Of a stretch of DNA of 64,000 bases, positions 55,883-63,800 are shown piece after piece (position 1 is the stretch's first letter; each line of letters begins with the position of its first letter). The notes beneath the pieces are model-generated. The model was given only the letters and a program-made list of their open reading frames with translations, made no database searches and had not been told where the DNA came from. The DNA comes from CALKJU01 sp035326425. GTDB taxonomy: Bacteria; Pseudomonadota; Alphaproteobacteria; Geminicoccales; Geminicoccaceae. Position numbers and translations under genes: made by a program. The DNA is taken from positions 1-64,000 of the forward strand of contig DAOLFG010000006.1 in the NCBI GenBank assembly GCA_035326425.1, in the 5' to 3' direction.

Positions 55883-55903
55883 TCACGTCGTTTCCCATCC
55901 ACC

Positions 55904-55933
55904 CGGCTCGCCGTCGCAGGATGGCGGGCCGTT
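55904..55933 (+). promoter_or_regulatory. GC hairpin abutting a start codon
   Basis: CGGCTCGCC (55904-55912) and GGCGGGCCG (55923-55931) with one T-G wobble, then TTCCCGTTTCAGGAG and the ATG at 55953. Same layout as at 55,357 and 58,674. Confidence 0.55.
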
Positions 55934-55952
55934 CCCGTTTCAGGAGATCACC

Positions 55953-56213
55953 ATGGCCATTCCCGATCATGCCCGCACCAACTTCAACACGCTCCTGCGC
56001 GCAGCCGGCGACGGCAATCTCGCGCTCATGGAGTGTCAGGATGCCGTCACCGGCGAGCACCGTTATGTCCTCTGCGCCGTGGGACGCGCCGATGACGGCG
56101 ATTTCGTCATGACGCCCTTCGGCCATCTGGCCGATGGCGATCCCTACGAGGCGTATCTTCCGCCCGATCCCGATGCCGCTCGCCCATTCACCGATGGAGG
56201 CCGACATGGCTGA
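55953..56213 (+). CDS. Small island protein (DUF6117-like)
   Basis: 86 aa: IPDHARTNFNTLLRAAGDGN at the start, then CAVGRADDGDFVMTPFGHLA and PYEAYLPPDPDA. The pattern matches small proteins that I recall as DUF6117, frequent on alphaproteobacterial plasmids; the exact family name needs a search. Overlaps the next gene by 8 bp. Confidence 0.75.
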   Translation: MAIPDHARTNFNTLLRAAGDGNLALMECQDAVTGEHRYVLCAVGRADDGDFVMTPFGHLADGDPYEAYLPPDPDAARPFTDGGRHG

Positions 56214-56685
56214 CCGTGTTTCAGCGTCGATCGAGATCGGAGGAAACATCTCGGCGTCCGGCTATGCCGAGTTGGCCGAGATCATCACAGCGGAAGGACT
56301 CTCCGTCGAGTGGGATGGAGAAACCTTCAAGCTCGAACACCGCACGACCGGAGAGCCGCTAACCCTCTACGCTCACGAGGTTCCCTGGGGCCGCTTCGAG
56401 GAACTGGAAAGCTGGTGTATCGAGAACAGGCTTCCCGTCGCGCGGTGGTCGGGAGGCTTCGGTTCGGAATGGACCGGCGAGCGCGTCGTCTTCACCGGCG
56501 ATGGTGCCCCGTGGTCCTACATCGCTGACGAGTGCGATCGCATCCTTGTCGATCGCGCCACGGTCGAGCAGCTCGGTTCGATCGAAGCGATCCTCGCCCA
56601 TTTCGACGCAGCAAACGCCGTGCTGCCGCCGCTGGCGGTCGAGGGAGAGACGACGAGAAAGCCGTCCGAGGCGGCGATCGACTGA
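56206..56685 (+). CDS. Island protein of unknown function
   Basis: 159 aa. An N-terminal segment (VSASIEIGGNISASGYAELA then EIITAEGL) is followed by an acidic Trp-rich middle (HEVPWGRFEELESWCIENRL) and IEAILAHFDAANAVLPPLAV. No family recognised. GGAGG precedes the ATG. A strong terminator follows the stop. Confidence 0.7.
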   Translation: MADRVSASIEIGGNISASGYAELAEIITAEGLSVEWDGETFKLEHRTTGEPLTLYAHEVPWGRFEELESWCIENRLPVARWSGGFGSEWTGERVVFTGDGAPWSYIADECDRILVDRATVEQLGSIEAILAHFDAANAVLPPLAVEGETTRKPSEAAID

Positions 56686-56692
56686 CCGACCG

Positions 56693-56724
56693 AAGCGCCC
56701 TGCCGCATGGCGGGGCGCTTTTTT
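56693..56724 (+). terminator. Rho-independent terminator T3
   Basis: AAGCGCCC (56693-56700) with GGGCGCTT (56713-56720), an inner CC/GG pair, then TTTT. A variant copy with compensating wobble is at 57,268-57,297. Confidence 0.85.
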
Positions 56725-56754
56725 CGTGCTCGCATGGCCGCCGTCGCCGGCGGC

Positions 56755-56829
56755 GAGAGTGAGAGAGGGGCCGGTTTCGGCCGTGACGGGTTGGTAGGCG
56801 GGAGAGAGCTTCCGCCGCCCGTCGCGGAG
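56755..56829 (+). promoter_or_regulatory. Structured leader element L3 (upstream of klcA)
   Basis: 75 nt. Purine tract GAGAGTGAGAGAGGGG. Hairpin A is GGCCG-GTTT-CGGCC (56769-56782), touching stem B GTGACGGG (56783-56790)/CCCGTCGC (56818-56825). Hairpin C is GGCGG (56797-56801) and CCGCC (56812-56816) with loop GAGAGAGCTT. GGAG 56826-56829 serves the ATG at 56838. Confidence 0.75.
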
Positions 56830-56837
56830 TTCACCCC

Positions 56838-57260
56838 ATGACGATCGACCTTGCCACACACCGAGCGGCCACCCTCGTTCCCGACGACCGCCGCGAAAAA
56901 TTCCTGCCGAGGCTGTTCGGAATGTCGCTGCTCATCATCGCCGAAAACACCGTCTACACGGTCATGGAACGCCTCAGCCCCTACGACTATGGCGGCGGAT
57001 TCTGGAATTTCTACGAACGCGACGGGCAGCCGCTGTTCCTCGCGCCGACCTCGAAGCCGCGCTTCCAGATCGAAAGCGGCCTGACGGAGTTTCGTGGCGA
57101 GGTCTCGGCGGAAGCCGCGGGGATCATCGCAAGCCTGTTCACCTTCTCGCACCTGTCCTTCAAGTTCGAGTCCGACCTTCTGGCGGAGGGCTATCATCGC
57201 CTGCTCGACTATTCGGACGGACATGCTGAAGCCTCCGCGATCTTCGCGGCCATCGACTGA
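56838..57260 (+). CDS. klcA: Antirestriction protein, KlcA/ArdB family
   Basis: 140 aa with the full ArdB/KlcA plan: LVPDDRREKFLPRLFGMSLL, ENTVYTVMERLSPYDYGGGF, WNFYERDGQPLFLAPTSKPR, FRGEVSAEAAGIIASLFTFS, and YHRLLDYSDGHAEASAIFAA ID at the end. ArdB proteins protect incoming plasmid DNA from type I restriction. Preceded by leader L3 and followed by a terminator, so it is its own unit. Confidence 0.92.
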   Translation: MTIDLATHRAATLVPDDRREKFLPRLFGMSLLIIAENTVYTVMERLSPYDYGGGFWNFYERDGQPLFLAPTSKPRFQIESGLTEFRGEVSAEAAGIIASLFTFSHLSFKFESDLLAEGYHRLLDYSDGHAEASAIFAAID

Positions 57261-57267
57261 CCGACAG

Positions 57268-57297
57268 AAGCGTCCTGCCTCCCGGCGGGGCGCTTTT
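57268..57297 (+). terminator. Rho-independent terminator T4 (after klcA)
   Basis: AAGCGTCC (57268-57275) with GGGCGCTT (57288-57295), then TTTTC. Compared with T3, C becomes T in one arm but still pairs with G. Confidence 0.82.
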
Positions 57298-57329
57298 CTC
57301 CTGTCCGCATGGCCGCCGTCGCCGGCGGC

Positions 57330-57403
57330 GAGAGTGAGAGAGGGGTCGGGCTGGCCATGACGGGTTGGAAGGCGGGAGAGAGCTTCCGCCGCCCGTCGCG
57401 GAG
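57330..57403 (+). promoter_or_regulatory. Structured leader element L4
   Basis: 74 nt. Purine tract GAGAGTGAGAGAGGGG. Hairpin A is GGTC-GGGCT-GGCC (57344-57356). Stem B is ATGACGGG (57357-57364)/CCCGTCGC (57392-57399), with a mismatch at the base. Hairpin C is GGCGG (57371-57375)/CCGCC (57386-57390). GGAG 57400-57403 precedes the ATG at 57411. Confidence 0.72.
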
Positions 57404-57410
57404 TCCCCTC

Positions 57411-57965
57411 ATGAACCGTGACCACACGACCACCTTCACCCCGATCGGCGACGTCATCGCCCGGCGCATCATGCCCGTGCTCCATCGCGCCGGAAAGCTG
57501 CCGTTGCGCATAACCTGCATCGGCGTCGCCAGCTATGACGGCGAGGAAGCCGTCAGCTTCGACCGCACCGTCGTTCTCGGCCAGTCCCCATCGCCGGAGG
57601 ACGCCATGGCCCTCGCCAGCGCGCGCGTCTCGCACGGCGACATTCGCGTCAGCGCCGACGAGGCGCTGCGCTTCCAGCCCCGGCTCGCCGTCATTCAGGA
57701 CAGCGATCACGGCCTGGTGCTGGCCGGCGCGATCCGGGCAGGCATCGTCCTCTGGCAGCAGCCGGTATCCTGCGACGGCGAGGCGCATCGCGTCGTCACC
57801 GAGGCGAGCCGGCTGCGCGGCATCGCCTTCGCCGCCTCCGGCCGGGGCGATGACGCCGCCGCGCGCGACGCCCGCTATCGCGCCGCCATGCTCGAGGCGA
57901 GGCTTGTCGATCCCCTCTGGCGCGAAACCGCCGCCGAGCTGCTGCGGCTCCCCGAGGCCGCGTGA
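57411..57965 (+). CDS. Island protein of unknown function
   Basis: 184 aa: N-terminal FTPIGDVIARRIMPVLHRAG, then CIGVASYDGEEAVSFDRTVV and VIQDSDHGLVLAGAIRAGIV, which look like a small alpha/beta domain. The C-terminal helix is Ala/Arg-rich (DDAAARDARYRAAMLEARLV). No family recognised. It shares leader type and upstream arrangement with klcA, so it may also be an early anti-defence gene (inference). Confidence 0.7.
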   Translation: MNRDHTTTFTPIGDVIARRIMPVLHRAGKLPLRITCIGVASYDGEEAVSFDRTVVLGQSPSPEDAMALASARVSHGDIRVSADEALRFQPRLAVIQDSDHGLVLAGAIRAGIVLWQQPVSCDGEAHRVVTEASRLRGIAFAASGRGDDAAARDARYRAAMLEARLVDPLWRETAAELLRLPEAA

Positions 57966-57993
57966 TCCGCTCCCGATTTCCACCCCCCATCGA

Positions 57994-58008
57994 CCCGGCC
58001 GCGCCGGG
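57994..58008 (+). promoter_or_regulatory. Short GC hairpin before a start codon
   Basis: CCCGGC (57994-57999), CGC, GCCGGG (58003-58008). ATGGAG and the ATG at 58032 follow. Weaker relative of the hairpins at 55,357 and 58,674. Confidence 0.4.
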
Positions 58009-58031
58009 CATTGATCCTATGGAGTTTCACC

Positions 58032-58433
58032 ATGCCGAACTATGTCGTCAGCAAGGGCCACGACGCCTTCGCCTATTACGAAACCATCATCGAGGCCGAC
58101 ACGCCGGAGGAGGCGCGGGCGCTCGCCCGAAGCGTCGACTACGACGGCGAATGGCTCGCCACCGGCGACGTTCAGGAGTTCGACGACTTCGAGATCGACG
58201 AGGGCAGCGGCGTTCGCCTGCTCGAAGAGGGCGAGACCATCGAGGCGTTCAAGACCATCGCCGTCACCGCCGGGGAACGCGACGCGCTGCTGGCGGGCTT
58301 GCGCCTGCTTCAGCTTGCGCTTGCGGGCGCAACCGTCGAGCCGGCGCTTCGGAGCATCCTCACCAATGACGGCGAGCATCCCGGCCTCGACCTCACCGCG
58401 ATCGACGCCTTGTGCGAACGCATCAACGTCTAG
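58032..58433 (+). CDS. Small acidic island protein
   Basis: 133 aa. PNYVVSKGHDAFAYYETIIE ADTPEEA at the start, then an acidic middle (VQEFDDFEIDEGSGVRLLEE) and a helical end. No family recognised, although such proteins are frequent in plasmid backbones. Acidic charge would suit a DNA-mimic role (inference only). GGAG lies in the ATGGAG upstream. Confidence 0.68.
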   Translation: MPNYVVSKGHDAFAYYETIIEADTPEEARALARSVDYDGEWLATGDVQEFDDFEIDEGSGVRLLEEGETIEAFKTIAVTAGERDALLAGLRLLQLALAGATVEPALRSILTNDGEHPGLDLTAIDALCERINV

Positions 58434-58442
58434 GAGGCGTCC

Positions 58443-58637
58443 ATGTATTCGACCTATCTGCGCCTCGACATCATGGTCTGGGACAGCGACCGCAGCGTGA
58501 TCCGCGCGGCGCGGCGCAGGATCGCGCCGCCGGCACGGCGCGACCCCGAAAAGCGGGACGCGCGCAAGCGGTTCTACCGCGACATGCTGCGCCACCACGC
58601 CGATGCTCAGAAGCTGGTGGCGTATTTCCGTCTCTGA
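58443..58637 (+). CDS. Very small basic island protein
   Basis: 64 aa: YSTYLRLDIMVWDSDRSVIR AARRRI then RDPEKRDARKRFYRDMLRHH. Basic and helical, unknown. TAGGAGG (stop codon plus ribosome site) precedes its ATG by 6 nt. Confidence 0.65.
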   Translation: MYSTYLRLDIMVWDSDRSVIRAARRRIAPPARRDPEKRDARKRFYRDMLRHHADAQKLVAYFRL

Positions 58638-58673
58638 CGCCAGCGGCGTCGCAATCCCCCGATCCCCTCAACC

Positions 58674-58697
58674 AGCCCGGCTCGCGCCGGGCTTTTT
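58674..58697 (+). terminator. Terminator-like hairpin abutting a start codon
   Basis: AGCCCGG (58674-58680), loop CTCGCG, CCGGGCT (58687-58693), T5. The GGAG (58705-58708) and ATG (58715) follow within 18 nt, as at 55,357. Confidence 0.72.
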
Positions 58698-58714
58698 CGT
58701 TTCTGGAGCCTGTC

Positions 58715-59131
58715 ATGGCCGACTATCATCTCCGCTTCTCGTGCCTGCTCTACGTCGTCACCGCCGACAACGCCGCCCGCGCGCTCGACATTTACAATGA
58801 GCTTGCGGCGGAAAACGCCGCCGAAGACCCGCCCTCCGAAGGCTTCCTGCTCTCGATTGAGCCCGAGTTCGGGGGCGACACGCTCTGGATACGCGACGGT
58901 GCGACCGGCGACCCCGAGCACGTCATCCGGTTCGTCAATCGCTGCGCCGCCGCCTTCGGCCTCACCGGCCGATGGGGCTTTCAATACGCCAACACCTCGC
59001 CGCGTTCCCGGCCCGGCGTCTTCGGCGGGGGCGCGCATGTCCTCGACCTCGCCACCGGCGAGACTGTCGCCTGGATCTATACCGACGGCTGGCTGTCGGA
59101 TCGTCTGGCCGGAGGCGACGCCGATGCCTGA
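58715..59131 (+). CDS. Island protein of unknown function
   Basis: 138 aa: YHLRFSCLLYVVTADNAARA at the start, LLSIEPEFGGDTLWIRDGAT, then HVIRFVNRCAAAFGLTGRWG and a C-terminal VLDLATGETVAWIYTDGW. Alpha/beta pattern, no family recognised. Overlaps the next gene by 8 bp. Confidence 0.7.
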   Translation: MADYHLRFSCLLYVVTADNAARALDIYNELAAENAAEDPPSEGFLLSIEPEFGGDTLWIRDGATGDPEHVIRFVNRCAAAFGLTGRWGFQYANTSPRSRPGVFGGGAHVLDLATGETVAWIYTDGWLSDRLAGGDADA

Positions 59132-59762
59132 GATCGCCGAAACCACCATCTTCCGCTTCGATGAATTGGCCGACGACGCGAAGGAGGAAGCCCGCTCATG
59201 GTATCGTCGGGGCGGCCTCGACTACGACTGGCACGATACGGTCCTCGATGATTTCCGCCAGATCGCGGAAATCCTCGGCGTCCGCTTCAAGACCCGCGCC
59301 ATCGCCCTCATGGGCGGCGGCGTCCGTCGCCAGCCCTGCATCTGGTTCAGCGGTTTCTATTCGCAGAACGACGGGGCCTGTTTCGAGGGTCGGTATGAAT
59401 ATGCGAAATCGGCCAGCACGGCCATTCGCGCTCATGCGCCCCGCGACCGCGAGCTTCACCGGATCGCCGACGCGCTCCAGGCCGTGCAGCGCCGCAACTT
59501 CTACCAGCTCTATGCCGACATCGGCCATCGCGGTCGCCACTACGACCAAAGCTCCATGCAGATTGCCGTAAGGCGCGACAGTTGGCGGGATTTGACGAGC
59601 GACGCCGAAGATGCCGTCGACGACGCCCTGCGCGATCTCGCACACTGGCTCTACCGCCAGCTTGAGCGCGAATACGAGTATCTCAACTCCGACGAGATGG
59701 TCGACGCCGCGATCCGCGCCAACCTCTATACCTTCACCGAAGACGGCGGCCGCTTCGGTTGA
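59124..59762 (+). CDS. Island protein of unknown function
   Basis: 212 aa. FRFDELADDAKEEARSWYRR is followed by IWFSGFYSQNDGACFEGRYE and EREYEYLNSDEMVDAAIRAN. The pattern resembles plasmid and phage proteins sometimes annotated as antitoxins of stability systems, but no toxin partner is adjacent on this strand. Starts inside the preceding gene (8-bp overlap). Confidence 0.7.
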   Translation: MPEIAETTIFRFDELADDAKEEARSWYRRGGLDYDWHDTVLDDFRQIAEILGVRFKTRAIALMGGGVRRQPCIWFSGFYSQNDGACFEGRYEYAKSASTAIRAHAPRDRELHRIADALQAVQRRNFYQLYADIGHRGRHYDQSSMQIAVRRDSWRDLTSDAEDAVDDALRDLAHWLYRQLEREYEYLNSDEMVDAAIRANLYTFTEDGGRFG

Positions 59763-59900
59763 TCGCCGCCGTGCCGATACGCCCACCATTCACGATGGCG
59801 GCCGGAGGATCGGCCGGGACGGAGAGAGGCGGGCCATGCCTGCGCACCTCGTTGCAGGGCGTGACCACCGCGCCATTCGGAAGCCGACAGTCCTGACGGC

Positions 59901-60314
59901 TCAGCTTCCCGCGTTGCCCCAATCGTCTGTCTTCAACGGCGCGGAAACGCGCGCGAACGCCTTATCGCGCGTGACGAGGATCGCGTCTGCCGCGACCGCA
60001 TGGGCCGCTATCATCATGTCCAACGGCGCAAGCGTGACGCCCCTGGCTTCACATCCTGCGCGCAACTCGCCATAGCTTTGTGTGACGTCATGATCCCAAG
60101 GCAGAACGTCGACGCGAAGAAGGAATTGCCGGACCCGTTCGGAAAGCGCCTTGGGATACCCTCGCTTGGCCAATCCATAGCGCAGCTCGCCTTCCGTAAC
60201 GGATGAGATCACGATGTCCGACATGGGAAGCGCGGTGAGCCGATCGGTGATCTCCGGGCGGTCGCCCTTGATGATGTGGCTGGCGATGTTGGTATCGAGC
60301 ATCCAGACCGTCAT
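59901..60314 (-). CDS. vapC: VapC PIN-domain toxin
   Basis: 137 aa. PIN acidic residues: Asp in WMLDTNIASHIIKG, Glu in SSVTEGELRYGLAKRG, Asp in LAPLDMMIAAHAV, and Asp in ILVTRDKAFARV. A ribonuclease toxin that in studied cases cuts initiator tRNA. Overlaps vapB by 4 bp. The pair is opposite in strand to everything around it. Confidence 0.93.
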   Translation of the reverse strand: MTVWMLDTNIASHIIKGDRPEITDRLTALPMSDIVISSVTEGELRYGLAKRGYPKALSERVRQFLLRVDVLPWDHDVTQSYGELRAGCEARGVTLAPLDMMIAAHAVAADAILVTRDKAFARVSAPLKTDDWGNAGS

Positions 60315-60574
60315 TCCTTCCAGCCCTCGAACGGATCGCGGTCATGCGACGCCCGATCGCGGTCGGCCACGCCCATGAAATCATCCGGCACCCGATCCTT
60401 GCCATAGAGTTCGATAAGGCCGTCCCATGAATCCGGCTTGTGCGACAGGATGACGTCGCCGGTCGCGGGGTCGCGGCGCACGAACACCTCATTGCCCTCG
60501 AACCGGAACTCGGCGGGAAGGCGGACGGCCTGGCTGCGGCCTGTCGTAAAAATCTTGGCTGTTCTCGTCCCCAT
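60311..60574 (-). CDS. vapB: VapB antitoxin
   Basis: 87 aa. AbrB-like N-terminus (TAKIFTTGRSQAVRLPAEFR) followed by a toxin-binding tail (DSWDGLIELYGKDRVPDDFM). GGAGG (60580-60584) precedes the ATG. It inhibits VapC and represses the operon. Confidence 0.93.
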   Translation of the reverse strand: MGTRTAKIFTTGRSQAVRLPAEFRFEGNEVFVRRDPATGDVILSHKPDSWDGLIELYGKDRVPDDFMGVADRDRASHDRDPFEGWKE

Positions 60575-60603
60575 AGCGGCCTCCGCACGTTGATAGCTAC
60601 CAT

Positions 60604-60632
60604 GATATATATCGAGAGAGGGCGCCTATCAA
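60604..60632 (-). promoter_or_regulatory. Promoter/operator of vapBC
   Basis: On the minus strand TTGATA (60627-60632), 17 nt, TATATC (60604-60609). The -10 lies in the 10-bp palindrome GATATATATC (60604-60613), a likely VapBC binding site. Confidence 0.6.
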
Positions 60633-60762
60633 GTAAGAGAACCACCCGCCACCGCGCCGGAGTCGGTTGAACGTCGCGTGAATACCGCCCTTGCGACGGC
60701 GCAATCGGCGGGGCACGTCGTAACAAGCGGGCCGTGCGCGGTCGCGGAGCCCTCGGCGACGG

Positions 60763-60827
60763 GAGAGGGAGAGAAGGGCCGGAAGGGGTCGAGCCCGTTC
60801 GGTCGAGAGAGAGCGCCATGCGGGTTC
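60763..60827 (+). promoter_or_regulatory. Structured leader element L6 (diverged copy before the helicase gene)
   Basis: Purine tract GAGAGGGAGAGAAGGGCC (60763-60780) nearly matches L3. The stem B position has GAGCCCG (60791-60797) pairing CGGGTTC (60821-60827), sequences unlike L1-L4 but still complementary. Inside is a CGAGAGAGAGC loop closed by a short GG(T)/(G)CC helix. The ATG at 60859 is 31 nt further. Confidence 0.5.
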
Positions 60828-60858
60828 GCCTGCGTCCTGCTCTCCCGAGGTTCCCACC

Positions 60859-63800
60859 ATGTCGATGATTTCCGAATCCGCGCCGGCATCCGCCACCGCG
60901 TTCCTTCCGCTCGCCCCCGAAACCGACACCGCCGCTTGCGTCTTCGCCGCTGCGGGCCTGCTGCTCCCCCATCTGGAGCGCGGCCAGCGCATCGACGCTG
61001 CCATGCTGCGCGCCGCGATGGAGGCCGCGTTCGGCGCTTCCGACGCCACCGGCGCGTGGGATTGGAAAACCGCCTACGAAGCGTGCGAGACGGCAACCGT
61101 CCTGTTCATCCGCAAATACGGAAAGGCGCTGTTCCGCAAAGCCGGGTCGCCAGCCGACAGCCTGCCGTTGCTGACGAAGATCGCCGGACTTCTGCCGACG
61201 CATACTCGGCGCTCGGAGGAGACGCAGAACTTCCAGCAGTTCTCCACGCCCATTCCGCTCGGCCTGGTCGCGGCGAGCGCCGCCGCCATCACCCCGGCCG
61301 ACCGGGTGCTGGAGCCCTCGGCCGGCACCGGCCTACTCGCCATCCTGGCCGAGATCGCCGGCGGCGCGCTGGTCCTCAACGAGCTGGCCGAGATGCGCGC
61401 CGGCCTTCTGTCCTCCCTCTTTCCGGCCCTGACCGTCACCCGCTTCGATGCTGCCCAGATCGACGATCATCTCAATCCCGCCCTCGTTCCCTCCGTCGTG
61501 CTGATGAACCCGCCGTTCTCCGTCATGGCGAATGTGGCGGGGCGCATGGCCGAAGCCACGGCCTGCCACGTCGCCTCGGCGCTTGCGCGCCTTGCGCCCG
61601 GCGGCCGGTTGGTGACGATCACCGGCGCCAGCTTCGCGCACGACAATCCGGCCTGGATCGCGGCATTCAGCCGCTTTCAGGAGAGCGGCCGCGTCGTCTT
61701 CTCGGCCGCGATCGACGGGTCCGTCTATGCCAAGCATGGCACGACGATCGACACGCGGCTCACCGTCATCGACAAGCTGCCGGCCGACGATCCGGCGATC
61801 TTCCCGGCCGCAGCGGGCGTCGCGCCGGACGCCGCCACGCTCATGGGGTGGATCGGCGAGCAGCTACCCGCCCGCCTTCCGGTCGATATTCCCGGCCTGC
61901 CGCCGCCGGCTTCGGCCGCGCCGAAGACCGTGCGCGGCTATATCAGGCGTGCGGCGGCGAACGCGCGCCCTGTCCGCCCGGCCGGGCCGGAAGCCATTCC
62001 CCTCGAATACGAGACGCAGGACTGGCAGCCGGCCGAAGGCGGTCACATCAGCGATGCGATCTACGAGGACTACGGCCTTCAGGTCATCCGTATTCCCGGC
62101 GCGCAAGCCCATCCGACCCAACTCGTGCAGTCGGCGGCGATGGCGAGCGTCGCGCCGCCCAAGCCGAGCTATCGGCCACATCTGCCGAAAACCATTCTCG
62201 GCGACCTGTCCGACGCCCAGCTCGAAACCGTCATCTACGCCGGCGAAGCCCATGCGGGCCACATCCCCGGCGCCTGGACGGTCGACGACACGCGCGATGT
62301 AGTCTCGGCCGCGCCCGAGGACGCCAAGGACGCGGTGCGGTTCCGCCAGGGCTTCATGATCGGTGACGGCACCGGCGTCGGCAAGGGCCGGGAGTCGGCC
62401 GCCATCATCCTCGACAACTGGATGCAAGGAAGACGTAAGGCGGTCTGGATCTCGAAGTCCGACAAGCTGCTCGAAGATGCCCAACGCGATTGGGCCGCGC
62501 TCGGAATGGAGCGTCTTCTGGTCGTTCCGCTGGCGCAGTTCCCCCAGGGCAAGGACATCCATCTCGACGAGGGCATCCTATTTCTAACCTATGCCACGCT
62601 GCGCTCCGACGCCCGCGGAGAGAGGGTTTCCAGGGTCGACCAGATCGTCCAATGGTTAGGTCCGAAGTTCGACGGAGCGATCATTTTCGACGAGGCACAC
62701 GCGATGCAAAACGCGGCTGGCGGGAAAGGCGAGCGAGGCGACATCAGCCCTTCGCAACAGGGCCGCGCCGGCCTTCGCCTGCAACATGCGCTGCCGGACG
62801 CCCGCATCGTCTATGTCTCGGCCACCGGCGCGACCAATGTGCATAATCTGGCCTACGCGCAACGGCTCGGCCTCTGGGGCGGCGAGGATGCTCCATTCGG
62901 CACCCGCGCCGAGTTCATCCAGGCGATCGAGGCGGGCGGCGTCGCCGCCATGGAAGTGCTGGCCCGCGACCTGCGTGCGCTCGGTCTCTATACCGCCCGC
63001 TCGCTCAGTTTCGCCGGTGTCGAATACGAGTTGCTGGAGCACGAACTGACGCCCGAGCAGACCCGCATCTACGACGCCTATGCGGCTGCTTTTGCGATCA
63101 TCCATAACAATCTCGATGCGGCCATGGAGGCGTCCAACATCACCGGCTCTGCCGGCACGTTGAACCGGCAAGCCAAATCCGCCGCCCGCTCGGCCTTCGA
63201 GAGCGCCAAGCAGAGATTTTTCTCGCATCTGCTTACCGGCATGAAAGTTCCGACGCTGATCCGCGCGATCGAGGCCGATCTCGAGGCAGGCCATTCGGCC
63301 GTCATCCAGATCGTCTCCACGGGCGAAGCGTTGATGGAGCGCCGGCTGGCAGAGCTGCCCACGGAGGAATGGAACGACGTTCGCGTCGACATCACCCCGA
63401 GGGAATACGTTCTCGACTACCTCGCCCACTCCTTCCCGGTGCAGCTTCACGAGCCTTGCACCGATAGCTCCGGCAATCTGACCTCGCGCCCCGTCATGCG
63501 CAACGGTCAGCCGGTCGAGAGCCGTGCGGCGGTGGCCCGGCGCGACGGGCTGATCGCCAGGCTCGCCAGCCTGCCGCCGGTCCCCGGCGCGCTCGACCAG
63601 CTCGTGCAATACTTCGGCACCGACACCGTGGCCGAGGTGACGGGCCGGTCACGGCGCATCGTCCGCAAAATCGGCAACGGCGTCACCATCGACCGGCTGG
63701 TCGTCGAGAACCGAGCCGCCTCCGCCAACCTCGCCGAGACCCAGGCGTTCATGGACGACGCGAAGCGCGCGCTCGTCTTCTCCGACGCCGGCGGGACCGG

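Noticed and set aside
60818..60858. ATG at 60818 as an upstream start for the helicase
   Set aside because: It is in another frame, lies inside the L6 hairpin and has no continuing protein similarity.
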